Shown here piece after piece: positions 1-8,969 of a stretch of DNA of 44,492 nucleotides. Origin of the DNA: Cudoniella acicularis. Taxonomy: Eukaryota; Ascomycota; Leotiomycetes; Helotiales; Helotiaceae. Where the stretch lies: assembly GCA_013054445.1 (NCBI GenBank), contig JAAMPI010000297.1, positions 1-44,492 on the forward strand, in the 5' to 3' direction. The position numbers and the translations under genes were made by a program. The first letter of the stretch is position 1, and the number at the start of each line of letters is the position of its first letter. Under the pieces are notes generated by a model. The model worked only from the letters and a program-made list of their open reading frames with translations. It ran no database searches and was not told the origin of the DNA.

Positions 1-51
1 AAAAGTCACCTTTCTCCAGTTTTCCGAGCATACCGGCGATACCGCGCCGCC

Positions 52-1458
52 ATGTCGACAAATAACCTTGTCAGTCTTGCCGCGGCAGTGCGTCAGGCGC
101 TGGCGACCCCTCAGAGTCTCGTAGCCTCGTCTCCCGAGGAGCAAAAAGCACGGCTCGATTTGATTGATCTCGTTCCCGAGCTCAACGCGACCCTGATCGG
201 TGATGTCGAACACCTTCGTGAACTGGCATGGTCGGTAGGTGCAGCTATGTCCCCTCGATCTATATCCAAGCTTAGCTGGTCTTTCTAGGCTATACACGTT
301 CTTCCCGTTGCGGCTATTAATCGCTGGGGTCTGGCAAAACTTGTCCCTCTCGACAAGGATATTTCTTACCTAGAGCTGGCAAAGGAGACTGGTGTTTCAG
401 AGTCTGTGCTTCGAAGAACCTTGCGCCATGCAATGACAGGTAGATTGTTCTGTGAGCGCGACGGAAAGGTTGCCCATTCGCCAACTTCCAGGTTGTTGGT
501 CGAGAATGAGAATCTGGCGGCTTTCGTTGATCTCCATACCGAAAGTACGCTCAAAAGTATAGCACATACTATGGATGCGTTGCAGAAATGGCCGAACTCG
601 TCAAATCCGAAAGAGACAGGCTATTCAATCGCTATTGGCAAGCCTGGTGAGACTTCACTATATGAAGACCTTGCCAAGGACCCTATCCGAACTGTCAATT
701 TTGGACGTGCTATGCAATTCTTTAGCTCGGGTGAAGGATATGGGGTGGAAACTCTGGTCGATGGCTACCCGTGGGCCAAGCTTGGGAATGGAACTGTCGT
801 GGATGTGAGTGACAATCTTCCTCGCGATCCCCATGGTATTAAGGAGAAAACTCTAGGTTGGTGGAGCAAACGGATTCGCCAGCGCGGCCATTTCAAGAGC
901 ATTTCCAAATCTGAAATTCATCGTACAAGACATCCGCATGGTCGAAGACACCAAGGTCGACTACCCGGGTACTAACATCGAATGGATGGTACATGATTAT
1001 TTCACCCCTCAGCCTGTCGTGGGGGCAGATGTTTATCTGTACAGGTTTGTCTTTCATAATGTCTATGATGAAAAGGCCATCGATACTCTCAGAGCGGCGG
1101 TCCCAGCTTTGAAGCCAGGTGCCAAGATACTGATTAATGATGAGATTTTACCTGAACCTGGGAAGGTCAGGTGGAGGGATGAGAGAGCTATCAGGTATGC
1201 ATTCCAATCAAGCTCGTGTTATGCATCATTTCACTCACACCTAAATAGAGCTCTAGATGCAATTGTAAGCTACACTGGTACGAATACTGATTCCTTGCTA
1301 AACATATATAGATGCTTGCCTGCATGAGTGGGCGTGAGAGAGTGGAGAGTGACTGGGAGGCATTGTTTAAGAAGGCGGATGAGCGGTACAAGTTTCTTGG
1401 TGCCACCCCAGTGCCAGGATCTCGGTTGTGGTTAATTGAGGCCGAATGGACTGGGTGA
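52..1458 (+). CDS. Plant/fungal-type SAM-dependent O-methyltransferase
   Basis: This gene probably transfers a methyl group from SAM to a hydroxyl of a small molecule in the cytosol. Five exons are inferred: 52-234, 289-804, 857-1194, 1249-1264 and 1312-1458, with introns 235-288, 805-856, 1195-1248 and 1265-1311. They give 399 aa, the usual length for this family. The N-terminal half (about residues 60-130) looks like the winged-helix dimerisation region. The SAM loop VDVGGANGFAS (about 232-242) is rebuilt only when intron 805-856 is removed. Asp in IVQDI (about 258) fits the ribose contact, and His of RFVFHNVYDE (about 300) fits the catalytic base of the usual HDW motif. The C terminus SGRERVESDW...PGSRLWLIEA is typical. 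The start ATG has good context (gccATGt). The substrate is unknown. It could be a tailoring enzyme, but it lies 10 kb from the NRPS. Confidence 0.88.
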
Positions 1459-2743
1459 ACAGACGAAACTAACGATAACTCTGACCATGCGAGAAAGAGC
1501 GATGGGAAGAAGAGTGAGGCCAAAAGAACTGAATGAAGTCATGAAGGTTCTACAGGAGACAGAAGGAAAGAAATATTTTTGGATGTTTTCATTGGCAAGA
1601 CTAATTGCGAGGAAGATGAGAAGGAATTAATTGAGTCTGTGCAAATGGATTTCTTGATGAAGTTGTGGGCTGTTTTGAATTTGATAAGGGAGACGAAAGC
1701 TTCAACATTCGTATAATAATTGGGTCTACAAAGAACAATTTCATAAATTTCATTTATTGATATGGTCTCGAGCATTGCTCAACTGTGAGCAGCTGATAAT
1801 ACCTATTGTTACATGAACAGAACGAGATAAAGGGGAACAAGTGAGCTTTTCCTCGCAGAGCTGACCTAAAATAATTAGTCTGTGGCTAGAGAGCGTGCGT
1901 AATACCAACCCTTGGGAGAAGTGCTCTTTTCCAATAAAATAGTTCGGTGAGATGTATCCGGATGAAGATAAGTCTTTGCTACGTACCTTGAGAAGTAAAT
2001 ATTCCTTTTTTTGTTCCGTTGAGTTAAAAACATAGCATGGTAGGCTGGCAATATGAATAACCATGAAGTGAGCTGGAGGCCCGTGTCTGGATTGGGATGA
2101 GGTGTCGGAAATTCCAGGATTGCTGTTCAAAGTTAATCTGGTCGAGTTATTTCTAGTTGAGATGAGAATAAAAAAGATAAGACGATCAAATATAAGGGCT
2201 ATGCATATTGCTCAAGGGATCCGAGCATAACGTCATCTTAATCGCGCTCGAGAATCAGGAGAACGCGACGTCGAAGAGAGACACTCAGACAACGCATAAT
2301 CGTGATCAGTGACGTTTGCTCAACCCTGATTGGCAGAAGCCGGCGACCAAGTTTTTTGCCAACACCCAACGGTCCCCATGGTCCCCACTTGTCACACCAC
2401 GCGTCATTTGATCGGTCGCCAAAATCCCCACCACAACCAAGCTTTCCTCTCATTCTACCATCCAATAAATATTCAAAATTTCTTCAAGGTCTGTCTCAGC
2501 CCTGTCATCAGAGTTGTTATTGCATGCCAAGCCACAACCTCCAAGCTTTACCCCGCCACTCGATGCGTCATTGCAAGCTGGTGAGCTGCGATACAGAGCT
2601 CTGATATAATAATAGAGGAAGCAGACCTTCCGTTTTTTTAGTCGTGGTGTGAATGATCGCATTCGTACTTAAATACAAAACTGCACCGCTCCCTTCAGCG
2701 CCTAACAACAACGCAACCTTCTGGAAGAAAAAAATAGCAAAAC
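1459..2743. other. Intergenic region, O-methyltransferase to MARVEL gene
   Basis: About 1.3 kb with no ORF that I can tie to a family on either strand. Short open frames here have no start or splice context and no recognisable motif. The last 100 bases hold the presumed promoter and leader of the MARVEL gene. I see no repeats or RNA genes. Confidence 0.6.
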
Positions 2744-3404
2744 ATGGTGGCCTTCGAAGCACTGGTGTTCCCGCTGCGCATTGCGCAAGCAATACTCGCG
2801 ATCATCATCCTCAGCCTTATAGCCTACGGTTTGTCCCCTCCCTCCCTTCTCCTCCTGACCCATCACCAACTAATAATTTACTTCTAGTAATCAACTCCTG
2901 GAGCGCTCCATACTACTATTACTCCTGGTCTCCCTCGTCCGCGAACTTCCTCCTCTTCTGCAGCATCTGGACCATCCTTGTGCTCGTGTACCTCGTCGTC
3001 GCACCCTTACGTTTCCAGCAAGCAACCCATAAATTCGCGATTCTGGGCGTGGAATTCGTGGCCATGATATTTTGGTTTGCGGGTTTCATTGCTTATGCGG
3101 TATTTATTACGGGGTGTAGCGATGCCTGGGGAGTGTGTAGGGCCAGCGAAGCTGCCGTTACTTTTGGAGCTTTTGAGTGGTGAGTTTAGTTCCTTTGCGG
3201 CTTTGCCTTCTCGAACGATCGACTTAAAAAGGGATTTCGGTGTTTTAACTGTAATGAAGTAATGAAATACTTGCTAATAATTGATTGCGCAGGCTACTCT
3301 TCCTCTTCTCAACCTTCATGGCGGCGGCGCACTGCTGGAGAACAAGAAACACAAATACCACGAAACACGATCCTGCTATCGAGGTGCAAGCTGCCACCGT
3401 CTAA
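2744..3404 (+). CDS. MARVEL domain-containing membrane protein
   Basis: Predicted 162-aa integral membrane protein of the fungal MARVEL family, a four-helix fold associated with membrane apposition and vesicle traffic. Three exons are inferred: 2744-2828, 2888-3179 and 3293-3404. Intron 2829-2887 has a CTAATAA branch site. Intron 3180-3292 (113 bp, longer than its neighbours) has a GCTAATAA branch site. Splicing joins the first helix (LRIAQAILAIIILSLIAYG) to the block SANFLLFCSIWTILVLVYLV, then to KFAILGVEFVAMIFWFAGFI, and finally to the helix after FGAFEW. The C terminus is short, polar and cytosol-like. The paired cysteines between helices 3 and 4 (ITGCSDAWGVC) are typical of the extracellular loop. 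No enzymatic role is expected, and nothing links it to the NRPS. Confidence 0.85.
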
Positions 3405-4101
3405 TCGCACATTTGGAGCTTTGCATGGTTCGAAATCATGCAGTACAATTCACTTTTATCTTCGATTCTTCACTCTTGCTGTCGATACCCTTAGGCGAAG
3501 GTCTCTTTTACGCATATTGTAATGAGGTGATGCTCTACTGCTCAAGCCTGACTGGGAAACTTGTTCTTCTTGATGGATCATAATAATAATGAATGCTTGG
3601 CGGAACTGAAAGGGCGTTACTGTTCTTGCTCTGAAGCTGCCGCCTAGTTGCGCTTTGCAAATAGGCGATGGAAGGGGGGTGAGGTGCTACCGGTAGATTG
3701 TATGATACCCCTGGGTTTAAGCAATGCGACATTCTCTTTCAATTTCGAATTCACGATAGTAAAAATCCCATTACTTGAAGTTCTCACTATAAATTGATCC
3801 GCTTTTAATAGAATTCCAAAATCCGGTTCCCCTTTCCCCGAACCCAGAACCCACTAGCCAATCAGCGTTGAGAAATCTTCGTAACCCCTTTTTCGAACGA
3901 CAAATTTCTGATCAAAGTTTATTGCAATTGGAATGAATGTATATAAACACCGAATGCATAAGCTGGTAGTTCACAATAATTGCGCGATATTACATTCATG
4001 TTTCAATTCGCAAATGCGAATTTTGGGGCCTTGGCGCTTCGTTTGGCGGAGAACGCTGCAAATATAGCGAGAGTTCCCTGTAAAAGGCACACCAACTACT
4101 A
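3405..4101. other. Intergenic region without recognised gene
   Basis: About 700 bases between the MARVEL gene and the MITE-like element. Reading frames are short and resemble no family I know. It may include the 3' untranslated region of the MARVEL gene. Confidence 0.5.
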
Positions 4102-4102
4102 T

Positions 4103-4135
4103 CCCCCCCTGGTTCAGATGTTATTTTGCCACTTT
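4103..4135 (+). repeat. Left terminal inverted repeat of the MITE-like element
   Basis: A 33-base arm starting with seven C residues, exactly complementary to 4472-4504. An imperfect extension follows (GGTTGCCACT here against CTTGCCACT in the other arm). Confidence 0.88.
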
Positions 4136-4471
4136 GGTTGCCACTTTGTCACTCCTTGAAGCACTCCACTTGTGATTCCACTATCTGCCTCTTCACCACC
4201 ATAGCTGGTATATAGGGGCTATATATCATTAATTTTCCAGCTACTACAAACCGCGGAAAAGAAGGCAAAGAAGAGGCTGTCTTTTTAGTAAAGGATCCTA
4301 TCGAAAGAATAAGGGTTATTTGCGTTTTAATTATACGATTACAGGGCAAAATGAATCATAAGAATAGCTTCAATTATGTCAGGATTGCCTTTGTAGTGAC
4401 ACTGGGGCAGTAATCAGATGCTATGGTGGAGAGATAAGTGGGGTGCTGGACGGTATTGCAATAGTGGCAAG

Positions 4472-4504
4472 AAAGTGGCAAAATAACATCTGAACCAGGG
4501 GGGG
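4472..4504 (-). repeat. Right terminal inverted repeat of the MITE-like element
   Basis: Mirror copy of 4103-4135, ending in seven G residues. Two A residues (one T on the other side) then separate it from the flanking TA. Confidence 0.88.
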
Positions 4505-4506
4505 AA

Positions 4507-5849
4507 TAGTACACTTGAGGCACTAAAAGCTCCTGTGATACACCCCAGTGCGTGCAAGGCGTGCTCTTCGCTTTTATTGCCCGCGATTGAATGACCCAAA
4601 AAAATATCAAGGCTTTAAGGCTCTTAGATAAAACATGGATATATTTTATCTTTTATATTTCTATTTTAGAGTGAGTGCATGCAGACGAAAAAATTCTACA
4701 GAGCTATATTTCGAAGTGTTTGAGGGCACGGTGCTAAGCGAAAAGGGGAGAACAGGGGCTAATCATCGCAACAATTCGTTATCAGCTCCTAAATTTCTAG
4801 TAATCAGACTTCACAACACTCCGGATTGATCGAAAAGGAGCTCATGCTAACTGCAGCCATACCAATGCTTTCTTCGCAATGTACGAAGCCAGCAGGTCCT
4901 GGGGCAGTATCAAGGACATATATCATCCACGACAGATTCTGGATTTATTTGCAAGGAATGATCTCTCGGGTGTTCTGGTCGAAAGATAAGTGTATTTTAT
5001 CCCAGTTGGGTCGAGAGTGGAAATGAATGTCAGGCCTGCTAATAGATCATGTCCAGGTAGCCTTCTGACATCGGGCATCTGTGAAACTTTATTATTGTTA
5101 TTGCAATGGCACCCTCGCGCACTTCACTTCCCGCAATGTGACAGTGGCACAAGTTCGATTGTCATGCGAGCTGCTGAAAACACTCAAAAGACGACGAAGG
5201 CTAGAGGAAGGTGGGGCAGATTCAGGTCGGGAGTAGATTGGCTTACAGGGGTAGAACGAATGTGTTGGTCTTTGCTTGGGACTGCTCAATTATTAGCTGT
5301 TAAACTGGGTATCTTTGATGAGCAGAATTCAATGGCAGCAGAGCCTCCTAGCCCTCGCTACGATGAAACCATGGAGCGTGCCCGTCGTCAACAATTGATT
5401 TAGGTGTTTAATCAGTGTTTTAAAGGAATAATTAGATTAATTAATTACTAATTAAATCAAATTAAATGTTACTGATTAGAATTTAATTAGCTATCTCTAA
5501 GCCCTACTTAATTTGATTTAAATGACTAATTAATTACAATTGAATTTGTTTATTAATTAAATTTATTATATATATAATCTATTATTCCTTAAATATTTAT
5601 ACAAAAAAGAAGCCATATATAAGTCTATAAACTTTTCTTAAAATAAATCCTTATATATTAACCTTTTCTAGCTATATAAATACCTCTAGAGAGTAGAGAA
5701 GAGAGAGGTTGATAGTTGTTTGAAATCATGAAGCATTCTCTTCGCGTTCTTTTCCAAAGAACCTTTTTTCAAGTAGGAGATCGATATTTGACTCCTATAT
5801 CTCACTGAGATTATTTGGAGTCGAGCTCGCGAGCTATTAACTGACACTC
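4507..5849. other. Gene-poor stretch, AT-rich from 5404
   Basis: About 1.3 kb between the MITE-like element and the decayed oxidase-like gene. One open frame at 4990-5403 (+, 137 codons at most) resembles no family I recognise and has no supporting splice or start evidence, so I do not call it. From about 5404 to 5690 the sequence becomes very AT-rich with TTAATTAA-like runs and includes a clear inverted repeat. It looks like degraded repeat DNA. Confidence 0.5.
5438..5536. repeat. AT-rich inverted repeat (possible hairpin)
   Basis: Arm 5438-5465 (TAATTAATTACTAATTAAAT...) is the near-exact reverse complement of 5508-5536, with a one-base gap and about two mismatches, around a 42-base spacer. 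Adjacent sequence is also AT-rich. It could be a relic of a second small transposon or simple AT-rich drift. No coding content. Confidence 0.65.
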
Positions 5850-6685
5850 ATGCTTCAATTCTATGACCACTTTCCCCAACACCTACAAGACTAGACTCTT
5901 GAACAGGCAATATGTTTCACTGTATTAACCCCTTGTATAGTCTCCCCAAAAGAATTGCCATCCAGCGCCTTCTCAAATTTCGACGGCAATCACGCGGCCC
6001 ATATCGATGCTGCAGGGTCTAAAACGAGACCATCTCGCATATATAAGAGAATGGACGTGTGACGATTATGTTTTGTAACTTTGTTGGCCGACCTCGAATT
6101 TTGCGTTTGTTCTGTACCGGAAGGATTATTAAATGGTACATGCCGGACTTTGAGCCTTGTATGAAAAGGATGGGAAAATTTCAGGTGGAAGATGGGAGAG
6201 TTATTATTTTATTGGATATTTGGCAGGTAGGTTTGAAATCAATAACCCTGATTCTAACTCATGTTGTCTCTACAGGTTCAGACATCGTGTGGCTACAGTG
6301 TTCCGGTATTCTCAGCAAGCTTCGCAGATGCTGATGGGTTATCGGCACAAGTGTTGAAAGTACCAACGACAAAGAGAAAGCAGTCTTAAAACCTGAATTC
6401 GACGACAGCCATACCCTTGAGCCGTGGATGCTAAATAAAGTTAAGAAGAGGTCACTTAACGCATATCAAATCCAATTCAACTCAAGGAGTCTTGGTGGGG
6501 TGCCAGGTCTTCGGGTTGCGCGGAAAATGGGAAAGAAAAACGTGTTGCTTGGAGACATACACTTTCGAATTACTCAAGCATTCGCTTTCCCGGATGCAAT
6601 TTATGTTGATATTCTGATTGGCATCTTCCCGGGGTTCTTGTTGCAATATGTCACAATTCAATGCCGAAACTTTTATGTATTATAA
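5850..6685 (+). pseudogene. Decayed pyridoxamine 5'-phosphate oxidase-like (FMN-binding split barrel) gene
   Basis: Family-like sequence can be followed in pieces across three frames. It runs from MLQFYDHFPQHLQD through SPKELPSSAFSNFDGNHAA, then ETISHI, NGRVTIMFCNF and RPRILRLFCTGRII, then VQTSCGYSVPVF, PEFDDSHTLEPWM, and FNSRSLGGVPGLRVARK. It ends in a hydrophobic segment (about 6600-6660). An intron with good sites at 6227-6275 sits just before VQTSCGY. Visible lesions are a TAG at 5892-5894 (where Trp is expected), apparent loss of several residues before IVSPK, a frameshift near 6021-6026, a TAA at 6044-6046 (where Tyr is expected), and a frameshift near 6380. Intact relatives are single proteins of about 200-300 aa that bind flavin. 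The family assignment is from remembered conserved blocks. Several independent breaks in under 850 bases make a sequencing artefact unlikely. Confidence 0.75.
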
Positions 6686-7019
6686 ATTTACAATAATTTC
6701 AAGCCTAAGCGGCCACACTACTCGTCTTGAATTTTTCTTATAGCAATTGGTGACACCTCAGAGAAGATACTATTCAATAGCTGCTTCTACCCCTTTGCAT
6801 ACCGTGGCGTGTTGTAATGGAACTGCGAATTTGTGTCCCGTTCACTATATTCTTAGTGAGTTGCTCCACATGATCTCTCACATCATCGAAGATTAAAAAT
6901 ACATTCTATAATAAATCTATTTTTCGAAAGCAACAAGTATAGAAAAATTACAAGAAAGCCACAATAAATAAAGCAAAGATCAGAAGTTTCAATGATAATC
7001 TGTCGGACGATAATCCCAT
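6686..7019. other. Short intergenic region
   Basis: About 330 AT-rich bases between the decayed oxidase-like gene and the stop codon of the ferric reductase on the other strand. Presumably it holds the 3' end of the reductase transcript. No gene seen. Confidence 0.5.
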
Positions 7020-8969
7020 CTACCAAGTAAATGACTCCTCCCAGAAGTCAATTTTCATGCCCGTTCCCATTTGTTGCCTTGCCGCATATCTAACATTTTC
7101 CGCTAAGTGGTTCGGGCCACAAACGCCAACACTCATTGCTCCAATCCTGGCCTGACTCTCTCTACCAACGATCTCATTAACGTCTGCCCGACCATAATGT
7201 ACCTCTCCACCTGTCAGCAATACCGGTTCATTGACCTCTTTCCCTTCCTCATCCACCGGAGGCCCTCCCCTCGTCACATAAATCAAAATCTTAACTTCAA
7301 TCCGTTGTCTTTCTCCGAAGATTCTAGTGCCAGCACTTGCGACGATCTCCTCCAACCACTCTCGACACCACTCCAGCATTTCAATATTTCTTATTGTCCA
7401 AACCAAGACTATTTTCCTCGTCGCCCCAAGTCCTGCATTTGAGGCGTCAACTAGATCTTTCAGTTGTGATAGCTGGTGTGTGATGCCTACTCCGCCTGCG
7501 AAGAGCAAAACTGAGCCATAACTGCGTAGACTCTCTACGCCTCCGTATGGGCCCTCGACGAAAGCTGTGAGAGTAAATTCCTTGGTTGGTTGTTGGGAAG
7601 CGAGTCGATGTAGGGATGCGGTCATACCCCCGCAAGCCTTGACAATGCAAGAAATTTGCGCGCCATTCTTCAGTGGTCGAGTTCGAAAGTCTGACTCGGC
7701 GCTCTTCAAAGTAGGGCTAGAACTTATGCTACCTGCAGACGGGATTGTGTATCCAGCTTCGTCCGAGCCAAAGGCCGAGCTGTACCAGGCAATACTAAAA
7801 GGATGAGACATGTGACCAGATACGGATGGTATGTAGGCGTATATGTGGCAGCCTGGAGAGTGTTTCCATGACTTGGATGTGTGAAAAGTAAGGCGGCAAG
7901 CATCTCCTTTCAAGGCCGTCACCTGTAATTTAGTCACACCTTGGCAGCTAATATTATACCAAAAGATGCGGAAAAGTCGAATCGCACGTTCCGAGAACCA
8001 TAGAGCTATAAGATAGTATATAATAGGCCTTTGGGGCAAACTCTGGCTCTCAACATGAAGAAGGATAGCAACTAATGCAGCAACTGCGAGAAACTGGTGA
8101 AGGTGGAGAAACGTCTCGTAGAATGCATGTCGAATAATCGAAGGAGATTGGAAAAGAATTATTAGCATAGCAATGGACCCTGCGAGCCCGTACTTGAGGA
8201 ACGGATCTGTGTTTAGGCGATCACCGAGACCCTGTAGTCCAAGTGCATCAAAGTTGTTGGTGCCCCAGATGAAGGTATGTGCGATCGCTTGGATAACTAC
8301 AATTCGACCGATCCATCGGTGGAAGAGGTTGAAGGAGTCGAAACTGATTCCGAGAACAGTAATTAAGGGGTTATTTCGTGCTGCAAATAGAAACAGCGGT
8401 ATCATGTTGATGACAGCCAAATGGCCGGTTCTGCCTCGTACTTCTGCGAGGAGGGCGGCCCGGGATTGGTTATGGTAATCAAGGAGGACACAGTATAGGA
8501 CATTGGTGAGTGCGTAAAATATGAGGAACAGAGTATGGATTCTAGAAGGAGCAGCGCCAAGACTGAGAGTTTTCGTTGGTTTGAACTTGGTTCTCGAGAT
8601 GAGAGGGGCTGTGAAGAGATGCTTTTGGAGCCTTGACCAAATCGAATCACTGCGTGCCCAGATCTGACCTTGTACTTCTGAATCCGCCGTCGTCAGAAGC
8701 CGTATTCGGCGGTATATGAGGTTAACGATGCGAATAAATAGTACCAGGAGACTGAAGAAAGCCAGTGAGGATAGTAAAGAGAATCTAGCAAACTTGTAAG
8801 ACATTTCAGACTTATCGGGTAGAAAGGAGCTGAGGGCAAACCCAGTGACATCATTGATATGGAGATTGACTCCTGTAAGGCCTTTGGTGTATGGAAGGAT
8901 ATTAGCAGTGACCGGATTGCTTGTAGCATCTTGTCCATCCCGAGGACTATATTGGGGGCTTGGAGCCAT
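7020..8969 (-). CDS. FRE-type ferric-chelate reductase (flavocytochrome b family)
   Basis: Predicted 649-aa membrane reductase that moves electrons from NAD(P)H through FAD and two b hemes across the membrane, normally to reduce Fe(III) for uptake. The start is the ATG at 8967-8969 in good context (AACATGG). The frame stays open 12 codons upstream without another ATG. An N-terminal extracellular stretch and first helix (about 60-85) precede the ferric reductase core with GRTGHLAVINMIPL (about 179-192). Candidate heme histidines are H217 and H231 (FHRWIGR...IAH) and H291 and H305 (FLHLHQFLA...LLH), each 14 apart. FAD binding: HPFS (about 389). NADPH side: GPYGG (about 473), FAGGVGIT (about 490), CGP (about 617). 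The C terminus FWEESFTW is typical. No intron or break. It is transcribed in the same direction as the NRPS but 3.2 kb away. Confidence 0.93.
   Translation of the reverse strand: MAPSPQYSPRDGQDATSNPVTANILPYTKGLTGVNLHINDVTGFALSSFLPDKSEMSYKFARFSLLSSLAFFSLLVLFIRIVNLIYRRIRLLTTADSEVQGQIWARSDSIWSRLQKHLFTAPLISRTKFKPTKTLSLGAAPSRIHTLFLIFYALTNVLYCVLLDYHNQSRAALLAEVRGRTGHLAVINMIPLFLFAARNNPLITVLGISFDSFNLFHRWIGRIVVIQAIAHTFIWGTNNFDALGLQGLGDRLNTDPFLKYGLAGSIAMLIILFQSPSIIRHAFYETFLHLHQFLAVAALVAILLHVESQSLPQRPIIYYLIALWFSERAIRLFRIFWYNISCQGVTKLQVTALKGDACRLTFHTSKSWKHSPGCHIYAYIPSVSGHMSHPFSIAWYSSAFGSDEAGYTIPSAGSISSSPTLKSAESDFRTRPLKNGAQISCIVKACGGMTASLHRLASQQPTKEFTLTAFVEGPYGGVESLRSYGSVLLFAGGVGITHQLSQLKDLVDASNAGLGATRKIVLVWTIRNIEMLEWCREWLEEIVASAGTRIFGERQRIEVKILIYVTRGGPPVDEEGKEVNEPVLLTGGEVHYGRADVNEIVGRESQARIGAMSVGVCGPNHLAENVRYAARQQMGTGMKIDFWEESFTW

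Larger units (their letters stand above)
4102..4506. mobile_element. MITE-like non-autonomous DNA transposon (405 bp)
   Basis: The two ends are inverted copies. The 33 bases 4103-4135 (seven C, then TGGTTCAGATG..., ending CACTTT) are the exact reverse complement of 4472-4504. Weaker similarity continues inward for a few tens of bases. A TA dinucleotide lies just outside each end (4100-4101 and 4507-4508), as expected for TA target duplication by Tc1/mariner/pogo-type transposases. The interior has no coding capacity, so the element would depend on a transposase elsewhere. The exact family is not recognised. Confidence 0.8.

Noticed and set aside
4990..5403. Open frame of 137 codons
   Set aside because: No family resemblance, low-complexity surroundings and no start or intron support. 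It ends in degraded AT-rich DNA.
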